From: Anaerolineales bacterium
GTDB taxonomy: Bacteria; Chloroflexota; Anaerolineae; Anaerolineales; E44-bin32
NCBI GenBank assembly: GCA_016927115.1
Contig: JAFGNH010000059.1
Location: 1-50,481, forward strand
Direction: 5' to 3'
Length of the DNA: 50,481 nt
The position numbers and the translations under genes were made by a program. Under the pieces are notes generated by a model, which did no database searches, was not told the origin of the DNA, and was given only the letters and a program-made list of their open reading frames with translations. Shown here piece by piece: positions 17,074-25,638 of this stretch (the stretch's first letter is position 1; the number at the start of each line of letters is the position of its first letter).

Positions 17074-18402
17074 TTACTCTTCTGCAGCCCGTTGGAGTTT
17101 CTTTGCCGCTCTTCTGAGCGCGTACCCCGATTTTGGTTCACGTACAAATACAAGCAGGACAAAGCCCACAATCAGGAACAGGGCGATGGAGAGAATTCCC
17201 AACCGCTGCCCGGCCTGCTCGGCTGCCAGCTCAACCAATCCTTGACTCTGGTAGAACAACGCTGCTTCGGCCGCGATCCAGCCGTAAACGGTTGGGCCGA
17301 TAAAGGAGGAGCTGCGTCCGGCAACTGCGAAGAAGCCGTAGAACTCGCCGCTTTTACCTTCCGGTGCCAGCAGCCCTACCAGTGTGCGGCTGACTGACTG
17401 CACACCTGTCAATGCCATGCCGGCCATCGCGCCAATTACATAGAACGCTGTTTTTGAATGATTGAAATACATCCACACAATCACACCGATCATCATAAGC
17501 AGCGACAGGAACAGCGAGCGTTTGCCGCTGTAGCGATCGGCAACCATACCAAATACGTATGCACCAATCACGCTGGTCACCTGCACAATAATCATGAAGA
17601 TAATCAGTTCCTGCTGCTCCATTCCAAACAGGACTGCGCCGAGAATAGCAGCAAAATTGAGCGCCATAATAATACCGTCGTTATAGACCAGGAATGCGAC
17701 AATAAAACGGAGGAATTCCTTGTAGCTGCCGATTTCCTTGAAAGTTCCAAACAAGCGCTTGAAACCGAGTGTGAGATAGTTTTCCCCCTCCGGCAGAGGT
17801 TTTGGTTCTGTGCGCTCTTTGAGCCACAGGAACAGGGGAATCGTGGAGGCAGCGAAGAAAACTGCCGTAAAGATCAAGGATAAACGCACGACCAGGGTTC
17901 CACCAACAAGCACAATCAACGGCAGAATCAGAAGCAGGCACAGGATTCCGCCCAATGATCCAATAGCCCACCCATTCCCGGAAACCTTGCTGATTTCCTC
18001 GGGGGATGCAATCTCGGGCAGCAGTGAATTATAGAAGACCTGAGCACCCCGATAGCCGCTTTCTGCCAGCACCAGCAGTACCATTCCCAGGATCGCATCA
18101 CCTTCCTGAACAAAGAAAAGCGCTGCTGTAAAAAGCACCGCCTGGGCTGTGAGGAAAAAGAGGAACTTTTTCTTGCTCCCTGTATAATCTGCGATTGTAC
18201 CCAGCAGTGGAGAAACGATCGCAACCACCAGCATGGCAATTCCGATGGCCAGGCCCCACATACGGGAACCTTCTGCTCCACCGACAACGGTCCCTTTATA
18301 GTAGGCAGAAAAAACTGCCAGAATGACCACAGCTGCATAGGCGGAATTTCCAAAATCATAAAAATACCAGGCTACTCTTTCCCGCTTTGCTGCTTTTTCC
18401 AT
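17074..18402 (-). CDS. UMF1-family major facilitator transporter
   Basis: A 442-residue, twelve-helix transporter. The N-terminal signature WYFYDFGNSAYA is the hallmark of the UMF1 family, which also includes the yeast vacuolar effluxer Atg22. The region after helix 2 (IADYTGSKKKFL) corresponds to the MFS loop motif. The ATG at 18400-18402 has GGGAGG upstream and is chosen over a start eight codons earlier. Substrates of bacterial members are mostly unknown; Atg22 exports amino acids. The acyltransferase gene ends 172 bp upstream on the same strand. No operon link is obvious. Confidence 0.88.
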   Translation of the reverse strand: MEKAAKRERVAWYFYDFGNSAYAAVVILAVFSAYYKGTVVGGAEGSRMWGLAIGIAMLVVAIVSPLLGTIADYTGSKKKFLFFLTAQAVLFTAALFFVQEGDAILGMVLLVLAESGYRGAQVFYNSLLPEIASPEEISKVSGNGWAIGSLGGILCLLLILPLIVLVGGTLVVRLSLIFTAVFFAASTIPLFLWLKERTEPKPLPEGENYLTLGFKRLFGTFKEIGSYKEFLRFIVAFLVYNDGIIMALNFAAILGAVLFGMEQQELIIFMIIVQVTSVIGAYVFGMVADRYSGKRSLFLSLLMMIGVIVWMYFNHSKTAFYVIGAMAGMALTGVQSVSRTLVGLLAPEGKSGEFYGFFAVAGRSSSFIGPTVYGWIAAEAALFYQSQGLVELAAEQAGQRLGILSIALFLIVGFVLLVFVREPKSGYALRRAAKKLQRAAEE

Positions 18403-18574
18403 CGTACCTCCCGTTTTTATGTACATCCATCCTCCAGTATCATGCTGCCTGGAGTCTGGTTTTTCACCAGACCTTCCAGTCTCACCAGTTGGATTGGATG
18501 ACGGATTGTATTGTAAAGGTCAGCAGAGAAACACCGGTGTATTCCATGGTTTTTATTAAACCATATCCGGTGAA

Positions 18575-19315
18575 TTATCCTTCCATTTCAGCATCCCAGG
18601 GATAAATTTCTGTGCCGCGAGCAGCCTCTCTGATAGCCGGATCATCGGAGAAAAAACCGCGTCGTTCCGGTGGGAGCAATTCGGCGATGCGGCTCATGAT
18701 CTGATTGCCAATTTCATCAAGCTGGCGTCTGCGTTCCCGGCCGCGGCCTTCCACGGCAAAGGGGCCGAAAGGCTTTCCGATTCTGAGCAATACCTCAGCT
18801 CGTCTCTGTTTCGAGAGCGCCGGGAAAACCTCGGTTAGCCCGTCAAAACCCATTGGCAGGATCCGTACACCTGTCTGGGCTGCCAGGTATGCTGTACCGG
18901 GCCTGGCCGGGCGCAAAACTTGAGCCCAACTGCCTGCTTCGGGAAATATTCCCAGCAGCCCGCCCTGTTTCAGGATCGCAGCTGCAGCCTTCAATGCGCC
19001 GCGCGAACCTGTGCCGCGATAAACAGGATAATACCCATACACTTTTGGAAGCCAGGTTACAAAAGAAGGAGCATTCGGCATATGGAAGCCCCCCAAGAAT
19101 TCCAGGGGGCGCGGTGTGGCATGAATCATCGCAACCGGATCGATAAAACTGAAGTGGTTGGCCACTACCAGCAGCGGCTCTTCCGAGGGAACATTTTCAA
19201 CCCCCACCACATTCATCTCCGCGATGGTGGTAAATACTGTTTTGATCATCCGCCGCAGCAACCCTCGGATAAAGCGCCGACGAGGGTAGCGAAACATTCT
19301 CTCCCGATCGTTCAT
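18575..19315 (-). CDS. 1-acyl-glycerol-3-phosphate acyltransferase (PlsC family)
   Basis: A 246-residue acyltransferase with the catalytic block NHFSFIDP (His54, Asp59) and the acceptor-binding block FPEAGSW, which corresponds to FPEGTRS in PlsC. The family transfers an acyl chain to lysophosphatidic acid in membrane phospholipid synthesis and is membrane-associated. The N-terminus has an Arg-rich amphipathic stretch followed by a short hydrophobic segment. The replacement of the usual Gly-Thr after FPE by Ala-Gly is mildly unusual and could reflect a different lysolipid acceptor. AAAGG lies upstream of the ATG. It is unlinked to other lipid genes here. Confidence 0.85.
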   Translation of the reverse strand: MNDRERMFRYPRRRFIRGLLRRMIKTVFTTIAEMNVVGVENVPSEEPLLVVANHFSFIDPVAMIHATPRPLEFLGGFHMPNAPSFVTWLPKVYGYYPVYRGTGSRGALKAAAAILKQGGLLGIFPEAGSWAQVLRPARPGTAYLAAQTGVRILPMGFDGLTEVFPALSKQRRAEVLLRIGKPFGPFAVEGRGRERRRQLDEIGNQIMSRIAELLPPERRGFFSDDPAIREAARGTEIYPWDAEMEG

Positions 19316-19450
19316 ACCACTACCTTTACAGTTTTATCTTCCATCCACTTTACAGCGGATGATGGAAATCTACCATTGTCACTCTGCCTATTGTACACCT
19401 AACCACCAGAGACAAAGTTCCCTATCAAAGAACAGGAACTGGAGGTGTTT

Positions 19451-19792
19451 TCAATCGCGAAATCCAAATTCTTCGATCAGCGTCTCGATAAGAGCAGCAT
19501 GATCGCTGTCAATCTGATCAATCGTGAAGCCGGTTGCATAAAAATCCGGGTTTACATCGTTGGAGCAGTGGACACTCGTCGCATCGAATGTGATTTTTTC
19601 AGTGTTAAATTCTTCCGGCAGCATCATTTCAAATTGAAAATGCTGGTTCATCGGTAGTGGAGCCTCACTCATAACCTTAATCCCCTCGGTAGTAATGTCA
19701 ACGAGATGCCCCAAAAGTTTTCCATTGGATCGATCGAAAAGCCGCAGATAATAGATCAGATGCCTTCGTTTCAACTTCCGTCTACTCAGCAC
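19451..19792 (-). CDS. PilZ-domain protein
   Basis: A 113-residue single-domain protein. Arg5 and Arg9 give the RxxxR motif, and DITTEG (Asp32, Thr34, Gly37) stands for the (D/N)xSxxG motif with Thr in place of Ser. Together these are the c-di-GMP-binding residues of PilZ domains, so it may be a c-di-GMP effector. The start is GTG at 19790-19792 with GGAGG five bases upstream; the overlapping ATG is out of frame. No cyclase or phosphodiesterase gene is nearby. Confidence 0.8.
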   Translation of the reverse strand: MLSRRKLKRRHLIYYLRLFDRSNGKLLGHLVDITTEGIKVMSEAPLPMNQHFQFEMMLPEEFNTEKITFDATSVHCSNDVNPDFYATGFTIDQIDSDHAALIETLIEEFGFRD

Positions 19793-19916
19793 ATGCGCCT
19801 CCTGATAAAGTGTTCAACACAGCGACATTCACAGGAACCTATTGTATCCGAAATCATACAAGAGGCGATAGGATGGATTGTTTGCCTGATCTTCTACCCT
19901 GCCAACAATGGATCCA

Positions 19917-20465
19917 TCAGCAGTTTGAAGAATCCATACCAGCGAGATCCCATGCCAGCAGCACACGCTCCGATACATACCCCGCAATACTGCGTTCAAA
20001 AGCCCAGCGGATCACTTCGGGCTTGCGCGCGGCAGCCGTACACAATCGCCCCGGTACAGGCTTGATGCCCACACGACCCAGATCAAGCCGATCCGAATCC
20101 CAGCAGGTCTGTACAGTGATATCTTCCTTTGTTCTGCCGTTTGTATGGCCGACACAGGCGCGATAAAGAAGGTCAAACTCCTCAGCCCCCAACTCAAAAA
20201 CCTCGCCAAGCAGTGAGCGGGCGAAATCAGCCGCACGCCGTCCATGCCCGGGATCGTATGCCTCATTTCGCCGGCGCGAATCGTGGAAAACGGCAAAAAG
20301 CTGTACCACAGTCAATCGGGCGCCGGTTTCCTCAGCCAGCCTCTCGCCATTTTCAAAAACCCGCGCCCAATGGGCTGTACCATGAACTCCATCAAGCGGA
20401 AGCCGATAGCTCTCCAGAATAATTTTTATCAGCCTGGGATAATCCAAAACTGGACCACCTTTCAA
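19917..20465 (-). CDS. HD-domain protein, probable phosphohydrolase
   Basis: A 182-residue protein of the small HD superfamily. GVHGTAHW carries the first metal-binding histidine and AVFHDSRR carries the His-Asp pair (about residues 61-62); the later region LLYRACVGHTNG contains a further histidine. Such proteins hydrolyse phosphate esters, often nucleotides. There is no ATG at the start of the frame. Three TTG codons are possible (20480, 20465, 20447). The one at 20465 has GGGAGGG six bases upstream, so I chose it, with moderate certainty. Confidence 0.75.
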   Translation of the reverse strand: MKGGPVLDYPRLIKIILESYRLPLDGVHGTAHWARVFENGERLAEETGARLTVVQLFAVFHDSRRRNEAYDPGHGRRAADFARSLLGEVFELGAEEFDLLYRACVGHTNGRTKEDITVQTCWDSDRLDLGRVGIKPVPGRLCTAAARKPEVIRWAFERSIAGYVSERVLLAWDLAGMDSSNC

Positions 20466-20786
20466 TACCAGCCCTCCCAACCAATGATTAATCCATTGTA
20501 CACTTTCCAGCTGATACTGTCTCCGGCAAACAGGAAAAAAAGCCGCCTTTTGCGCGATTTACCTCCTGACCCTATCCCCGGATATTGAATCAGCACCCTT
20601 TTCACCATACACTGAGATTGCTCAAGATGTGGTGAGACAGCAGTTCTATATGATTAAACTGCTCAAGTTTGAATTCGGGAACTCAATAAACCCACCGGGC
20701 AGTCTTTTCCCACCGGAAAGGCTTCTCCTTGTACCCAAAATTTCCCGCTTCCTCTATTCCTCCTCCTTGTTCCTCCTGAAACCCTC
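20466..20786. other. Intergenic stretch, no gene seen
   Basis: This gap between the HD gene and the DASS transporter has no convincing ORF. It contains pyrimidine-rich tracts on the plus strand (about 20740-20790) and no clear hairpin. Confidence 0.4.
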
Positions 20787-20815
20787 TTGAGAAACCTGGT
20801 CATTGCAGATAGAAG
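20787..20815 (+). promoter_or_regulatory. Candidate sigma-70 promoter for the DASS transporter
   Basis: TTGAGA at 20787-20792, a 17-bp spacer, and TAGAAG at 20810-20815. The position, about 45 bp upstream of the start codon, is suitable, and each box differs from consensus at one or two bases. Confidence 0.5.
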
Positions 20816-20861
20816 ATCAACAGGATCATTTTCCCAATACTGAATCCCTATGGAGAAAACC

Positions 20862-22628
20862 ATGCAACCAAACTCCGCTCCTGAATCCTTTGCTCCTCCG
20901 GTTTCGTTCTTCCATTCCAGAGAGTTTATCCTTCTGATCGTCCTGGCAGTAAGTCTGGTCGGTTATCTTTTCGCCCCGGACGATCTGGCTGCCGGCTCAT
21001 ACAAGACTCGTGTGGAAATACGGGCAGAAAACGCCGCATTCCAGCTGGAAGCTCCCTTCGAAATAGGCACACAAAGTGGCGAACTCCTCACCCATACAGA
21101 GACTACAGCTGCAGGTACGATTGAAGTACAGGCGGCGGATAGTTATGTAAATACACTCGGACAGACCATCCACTACAAGGTCCGTCTTCTGGATGCTTCC
21201 GGTGAGCCAGTCGTTATCACGCTGCAGGACGCAACCTCAACAATATCCGGGCAGAATTACGAACAAATCCTCCCCCCTGTTGAAAAGGACGGGGACTGGC
21301 TGCAGTTTTCAATGCGCATTCCCTACAAAACCAGGATTGCTACTGCGCTTATGCTGGCCGTGGCGGGTCTATGGCTGACAGAAATCATACCGCTCGCAGC
21401 AGCGGCGTTTCTGGTGCCTATCGTTCTCGTAGTCGCCCGGGTCAGTTCAGCATCTGCCGTGCTGGCCCCCTTTGCCCATCCGATAATTTTCCTGTTCCTG
21501 GCAGGTTTCCTGCTGGCCCAGGCCATGCGCCGGACCGGGTTTGACAGACTGATAGCACTGACTATCCTGAGCAGGGCCAGTTCTCGACCTGCATCACTGA
21601 TGCTCACCATGATGGCCATAACAGCCTTTCTTTCCATGTGGATGTCCAATACCGCGAGCGTAGCCATGATTATCCCGATTGCGCTGGCCGTGATCGAAAA
21701 AATCCCTGAAGCCGCCGGTAAAACCGGGTTCCGCCGGGCACTGATCCTGGGCGTAGCCTATGCAGGAGCCATCGGCGGCATCGGCTCGGCCATAGGGACA
21801 CCGGCCAATATCCTGGCGATGACCTTTCTCAGCGAATACAGTGGAACCGACCTCACATTTATCGACTGGTTCGCCTACGGCCTGCCCATGGTGCTGCTGA
21901 TGGTTCCGGTCATCTGGGCCTTCCTGCTGCTCTCGTTTAAGGTCCGGTCCACGGATGTAGCCGGCTACGTCAGCCCGGAAGTATACCGGAAGGAGTTCGC
22001 TTCACTGGGGGGCTTGAACCGGGAACAGCAAATCGTCCTGCTTGTGTTTGTGCTCACGATAGCCTTGTGGCTTTCTGAAGGATGGCATGGAATTTCATCC
22101 GGCATTGTTGCTCTGATTGGAGCCCTGATCCTGTTCTTCAGCAATACCCTGCAAACCGAGGACCTGAACCGGATCAACTGGAATGCGCTCCTGACCTTCG
22201 GCGGCGGCCTTTCAATCGGGACCATCCTTGTGGAGACAGGATTCTCCGACTGGATTGCGCTGAAGCTGGTCGGGTTGGCGGCCCTGCCTCAACTCCTGGT
22301 AATTTTTCTCGTAGCAGGTATGACCCTGCTGATCGGCGCTTTTATCTCCAATACCGCCTGCGCCGCAATGCTGATTCCTCTCGCCATTCCACTGGCCCAA
22401 CTGCTGCATATCGACCCTCGCCTGATGGTTGTCGTTGTTGCCATCGCTTCTTCTATCGACTTTGCGCTGATTATCGGCACACCACCTACCATGCTGGCCT
22501 ACTCAACCGGATTATTCGATACCAGCGAAATCTTCCGCCGCGGTATTGTGCTCGACCTGGTCGGTGTGCTTCTGCTTACAACCGTTATGGTCTGGATCTG
22601 GAATATACTGGGGGTGATCGCCTGGTAA
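20862..22628 (+). CDS. DASS/SLC13-family carboxylate transporter with an extracytoplasmic N-terminal domain
   Basis: A 588-residue transporter. A first membrane helix (about residues 20-42) is followed by a beta-rich extracytoplasmic domain of about 110 residues, then a core of about eleven helices. The SNT motifs MSNTASVAMIIP and ISNTACAAMLIP bind Na+ in SLC13 proteins, and IGTPANIL and IGTPPTML match the carboxylate-binding regions. A Na+-coupled di- or tricarboxylate symporter is the best call. The ATG at 20862 has GGAGA six bases upstream, better than the ATG four codons earlier. It is the second transporter of this superfamily in the window with an extra outside domain. Confidence 0.88.
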   Translation: MQPNSAPESFAPPVSFFHSREFILLIVLAVSLVGYLFAPDDLAAGSYKTRVEIRAENAAFQLEAPFEIGTQSGELLTHTETTAAGTIEVQAADSYVNTLGQTIHYKVRLLDASGEPVVITLQDATSTISGQNYEQILPPVEKDGDWLQFSMRIPYKTRIATALMLAVAGLWLTEIIPLAAAAFLVPIVLVVARVSSASAVLAPFAHPIIFLFLAGFLLAQAMRRTGFDRLIALTILSRASSRPASLMLTMMAITAFLSMWMSNTASVAMIIPIALAVIEKIPEAAGKTGFRRALILGVAYAGAIGGIGSAIGTPANILAMTFLSEYSGTDLTFIDWFAYGLPMVLLMVPVIWAFLLLSFKVRSTDVAGYVSPEVYRKEFASLGGLNREQQIVLLVFVLTIALWLSEGWHGISSGIVALIGALILFFSNTLQTEDLNRINWNALLTFGGGLSIGTILVETGFSDWIALKLVGLAALPQLLVIFLVAGMTLLIGAFISNTACAAMLIPLAIPLAQLLHIDPRLMVVVVAIASSIDFALIIGTPPTMLAYSTGLFDTSEIFRRGIVLDLVGVLLLTTVMVWIWNILGVIAW

Positions 22629-22680
22629 CCCAACTGCGATCCCCTTCCAACCAGCAGGCAGCCGGACGGAAATAATACAT

Positions 22681-22714
22681 AAAAGCCCCGGATTTGAAAT
22701 CGGGGCTTTTTTTT
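22681..22714. terminator. Bidirectional rho-independent terminator
   Basis: AAAAGCCCCG (22681-22690) pairs with CGGGGCTTTT (22701-22710) around a 10-nt loop, and the plus strand continues into four more T residues. It closes the DASS gene. On the minus strand it is followed by TTTTATG-like sequence and can also serve the convergent Smr gene. Confidence 0.9.
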
Positions 22715-22763
22715 ATTGCTAGAAGCTTTGCACGGCACAGGAACTTCAGAATAATGGGTTTTT

Positions 22764-23249
22764 TCACCCGGCTGTCTGCACGGCCTGCCGGTAGCAGCGA
22801 TGGCTGCCGCAGGAAATCACCTCCAGCAACCCCTGGCGTTCAAGTTTACGAATCGTTTCCAGCACTTGTGGCTGGCCATACTTTCGGAATTTTCCTGCTA
22901 TCTTTTCTCGAGTACGTGGTTTCGTGCAGAAAGCGAAAACCTCCTCCTCCAGAAGAGTCTCGCTTGTTGGCAGGAGTTGGTGAGGAAACACAATAGTGAT
23001 ACCCGGGTTTCCCAGTTCTTCCCCGCGCTGGTACGTCAGATACAGGGGATATTGATCCAGAAAGCTGCGCAGTCGACGGCGGATTTTTCCACCCTCTCCG
23101 GAAGAACCGTACCCATGGACCACAACCAGGGAACCGAAGGGTTGGTCCTGTATCCGGCTGTTATAGGTTCGCAGAAAAAGTTCAAGCGCTTCTTTCACAC
23201 GAAGCCCATGCAAGTCCAATGTATCTTCATCTCCCGGGGTAAACGGCAT
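22764..23249 (-). CDS. Smr-domain protein with a C-terminal winged-helix-like region
   Basis: A 161-residue protein. The Smr signatures LDLHGLRVKEALELFL (near residue 11) and VHGYGSSGEGGKIRRRL (near residue 43) are intact. This domain, named after the C-terminus of MutS2, is a DNA or RNA nuclease or binding module. The second half (about residues 105-155) looks like a small helix-turn-helix domain (TREKIAGKFRKYGQPQVLETIRKLERQG is its core, positions about 113-140). The ATG at 23247-23249 has GGAGATGGAG upstream and begins just before the domain. It is probably the last gene of the minus-strand group that starts at 25533, although spacing to the next gene is 54 bp. Confidence 0.82.
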   Translation of the reverse strand: MPFTPGDEDTLDLHGLRVKEALELFLRTYNSRIQDQPFGSLVVVHGYGSSGEGGKIRRRLRSFLDQYPLYLTYQRGEELGNPGITIVFPHQLLPTSETLLEEEVFAFCTKPRTREKIAGKFRKYGQPQVLETIRKLERQGLLEVISCGSHRCYRQAVQTAG

Positions 23250-23303
23250 ACTGACTCCATCTCCTGTTGAAAATCCCGTTGAAGCGGGCTTGCCGCTCAA
23301 AGA

Positions 23304-24329
23304 TTACCAGACGGCTTTATGATCCTCTGCCCAGCCGATCAGGTCTTCAATTTTCAGCATATCACCGCCTTCCGGATGCAATGTGCCCTGATAGCGGCCG
23401 AACATCTGGTGCACTTCAGACTCCAACGGGCCCACCTTTGTTGCTGCACAACGCTCGAGGAACGGAGTGAATGTCAGAGAGATCTGATCCGATTGCGGAG
23501 TCGAGATCTTCCAGGGCGCATTGTAGTCCGCCCTGTCATACTCCCAGCGAAGGTCTTCGGATATTTTCGTCAATCTGCCATCTATACACAGAGCGTTTTC
23601 AGTCATACCGGTGCCGTCTGTCCACTGCCCACCCAGATTCAGTCCGACAACATGGCCGCCTTCCCAGCCGGAAGCAGAGCCCCAGTTCCAGGCGCAGCGT
23701 CTCGGCCAGATACCGCGGCCGAAATCCAGGCATGCAAAGCTGTTCTGGCCTTCGAACAGCACCTCCTGCTGCCCGATCCGCACAGAACCCTGGGCCGGCA
23801 GGGTATTATGCTTGGCAGTATATTGGAAGGTGCGTTCATCCCAGGGGATCACTACATTCAATGTATCATGATCGGCGGGATAGAGAATATCGAAGGAGGC
23901 AGCAAGTTGTTCGCCCTCAAAATCCGGTACTGAAACCCGAATTTGTACACCCTGATCAGCCTGCTGCAGACGAATATCCGCTGCCTTATTCTGGAAATTT
24001 ACGGTCTCCATAACACCTGTGGGCATATGTACTCCCGATCCAAACAATGTGATGATTGTTTTTTCTTTGATTACACCTGTCTGAAAATCACCAAAATAAA
24101 GGAACACCATTCCAATATAATCCTCATTGCTGATTGTGACCGAGAACAGGTGGGTTTTCGTGGTCACCGCCCAGTAATTCCAGCGCTTTTTCGCCAGCCA
24201 TCTTCCGCGTAGATTGGCTGTAATAACAGGCTGCCGCGCCCAACCAACAGCCTGCGGATTCAACAGGCCCTGTGGTGTGCAAAGATCAACCGGATCGGTA
24301 AGTTCTCTCTCATCAAATACTGCACACAT
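23304..24329 (-). CDS. DUF2804-family protein
   Basis: A 341-residue protein matching DUF2804 as I know it. It has an N-terminal part with LCTPQGLLNPQAVGWARQPV, then NLRGRWLAKKRWNYWAVTT, and a Trp/Gly-rich beta-sheet body with FDFGRG-like and WNWGSASG motifs. The fold is thought to resemble tocopherol-cyclase-like or lipocalin-type barrels; no enzyme activity is established to my knowledge. There is no signal peptide. Its ATG overlaps the TAA of the Nudix gene by one base (TAATG), so the pair is translationally coupled. Confidence 0.85.
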   Translation of the reverse strand: MCAVFDERELTDPVDLCTPQGLLNPQAVGWARQPVITANLRGRWLAKKRWNYWAVTTKTHLFSVTISNEDYIGMVFLYFGDFQTGVIKEKTIITLFGSGVHMPTGVMETVNFQNKAADIRLQQADQGVQIRVSVPDFEGEQLAASFDILYPADHDTLNVVIPWDERTFQYTAKHNTLPAQGSVRIGQQEVLFEGQNSFACLDFGRGIWPRRCAWNWGSASGWEGGHVVGLNLGGQWTDGTGMTENALCIDGRLTKISEDLRWEYDRADYNAPWKISTPQSDQISLTFTPFLERCAATKVGPLESEVHQMFGRYQGTLHPEGGDMLKIEDLIGWAEDHKAVW

Positions 24330-24811
24330 TATGCTTTTTCCTCCCGCTTTGATTTGGGTTCTCGAAAATAGGCTTTTGTGTTCTCATGCACATCTTCTGC
24401 GGCCAGCAGTGTCGGAATATCGAGCCAGCGAAGGCTTTCATGCTGCCCGTCCGGATACAGGCTATCTTCGTCAGCCGTCCTGATTTCATAAGCCAGAACA
24501 ATATAATGAGTGGAAACATCAGGGATTCCGGCAAAGTTCTCCCTGTAAAAATGCTCATAGACTCCCAGGAACCGGATTTGCTCCCGGTCTATCTCCCGCC
24601 CCAATTCGACCTGGAACACCCTGTGAAGTGCCTCGTGGATAGTCTCCCCTTTGTAGATCACGCCTCCAGGCACGAACCAGGTGCCTCGGGCAGGTTCATT
24701 GGTTCGCCACCCAAGAAGCACACGGTCGGCTATATCCCGTACAATCAGGTCCACGGATACGAGCGGTGCCCGGCGCACAACCTCAATAAAAGTATCCTGT
24801 GGCAGCCTCAA
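24329..24811 (-). CDS. Nudix hydrolase, GDP-mannose mannosyl hydrolase-like
   Basis: A 160-residue Nudix protein. The N-terminus (TFIEVVRRAPLVSVDLIV) and LLGWRTNEPARGTWFVPGG closely resemble GDP-mannose mannosyl hydrolase. The Nudix box starts at Gly50 and keeps Glu56 and Arg64, but the following residues (FQVELG) lack the standard REUxEE glutamates, as in that subfamily, which cleaves a C-O bond instead of a pyrophosphate. The end (YEHFYRENFAGIPDVSTHYIV) also fits. The substrate may be a GDP-sugar. It is coupled to the DUF2804 gene by a one-base overlap. Confidence 0.85.
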   Translation of the reverse strand: MRLPQDTFIEVVRRAPLVSVDLIVRDIADRVLLGWRTNEPARGTWFVPGGVIYKGETIHEALHRVFQVELGREIDREQIRFLGVYEHFYRENFAGIPDVSTHYIVLAYEIRTADEDSLYPDGQHESLRWLDIPTLLAAEDVHENTKAYFREPKSKREEKA

Positions 24812-24942
24812 TCTTCAGGTTTCCTTTCCAATGTCTTCCCTCAGCAATACTTCTACTATAGAGCTTTCTTCCCCGGTTCATTAACAGGTTTACTGCCATA
24901 CAGCAGAGGGTTCTTTACAACAGATCCGGAAGCTTTGCTCGT

Positions 24943-25533
24943 TCAACACCGGCGGCGGGGCTTACAGATCAAGACGAACAGCAGGGCAATACTGGTCAGC
25001 GGCCAGATCCAGGCCAGATCTCCAGGGCCGCCTGTTCCGGTGCAGGCTTCCGTGCGGCGGATACGGAATAAGGGATAGTCGCACACAGCCTGCGCCAGGT
25101 TTTGATCATCCATTCTTACCGGGTCGATTCCGGCTGCATACGCTGCAAAACCACTGGCAATCAGCACTCTGCGCAGCAGCACCAGCCGGTCCGGGTCCTT
25201 TTCCGCTGGTTCAGCAATCGCTTTCCACCAACCCCCAGGCAGCCATACTTCCACCTCAGGATTCGCTCCGATATTTAGCGCCCAATCAGACCGGCTGCCA
25301 AAACCAGCTGTACAGTAGAGCAGCCCTCCGATTTCTGCAAAGTTCACCGGTGTTCGATAGGTTCTGCCACTCCTGCGCCCGGTGTGAGTGAGCACCATGA
25401 TCTGGCCGGAAACACGCGGCCAGAAGTTGATCCATGTCCCCAAGCCCAGGCGCCACATCATAACCATCATTCGATTGAAACGTTTGAAAAACCAGCGTAT
25501 TCTATCCGTCTCCTGCGGCAAAATAATCCCCAT
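24943..25533 (-). CDS. Ddn-like (F420/deazaflavin-dependent nitroreductase family) protein with a C-terminal membrane helix
   Basis: A 196-residue protein. The core VLTHTGRRSGRTYRTPVNFAEIGG and WALNIGANPEVEVWLPGGWW match the split-barrel family of F420H2-dependent quinone/nitro reductases. The N-terminal amphipathic helix and a C-terminal hydrophobic helix (LAWIWPLTSIALLFVLI) suggest membrane association. Start chosen at 25531-25533, with GGAGGG upstream, and not at a codon 20 residues earlier. Whether the organism makes F420 cannot be seen here; some family members use other flavins. Confidence 0.82.
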   Translation of the reverse strand: MGIILPQETDRIRWFFKRFNRMMVMMWRLGLGTWINFWPRVSGQIMVLTHTGRRSGRTYRTPVNFAEIGGLLYCTAGFGSRSDWALNIGANPEVEVWLPGGWWKAIAEPAEKDPDRLVLLRRVLIASGFAAYAAGIDPVRMDDQNLAQAVCDYPLFRIRRTEACTGTGGPGDLAWIWPLTSIALLFVLICKPRRRC

Positions 25534-25638
25534 GTTACTATCCCTCCGTTTGAGGTACGGGAAATTGAAGTGCTGTTTTCGCCTGACCTGCATAACTCAG
25601 TCAGGCCATCCCGGCAGGTTGATATATTCTGCTTTATC

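Noticed and set aside
18546..18564. Short inverted repeat ATGGTTT/AAACCAT between the acyltransferase and UMF1 genes
   Set aside because: The stem is A/T-rich with only seven pairs and no T tract follows on the minus strand, so I did not call a terminator.
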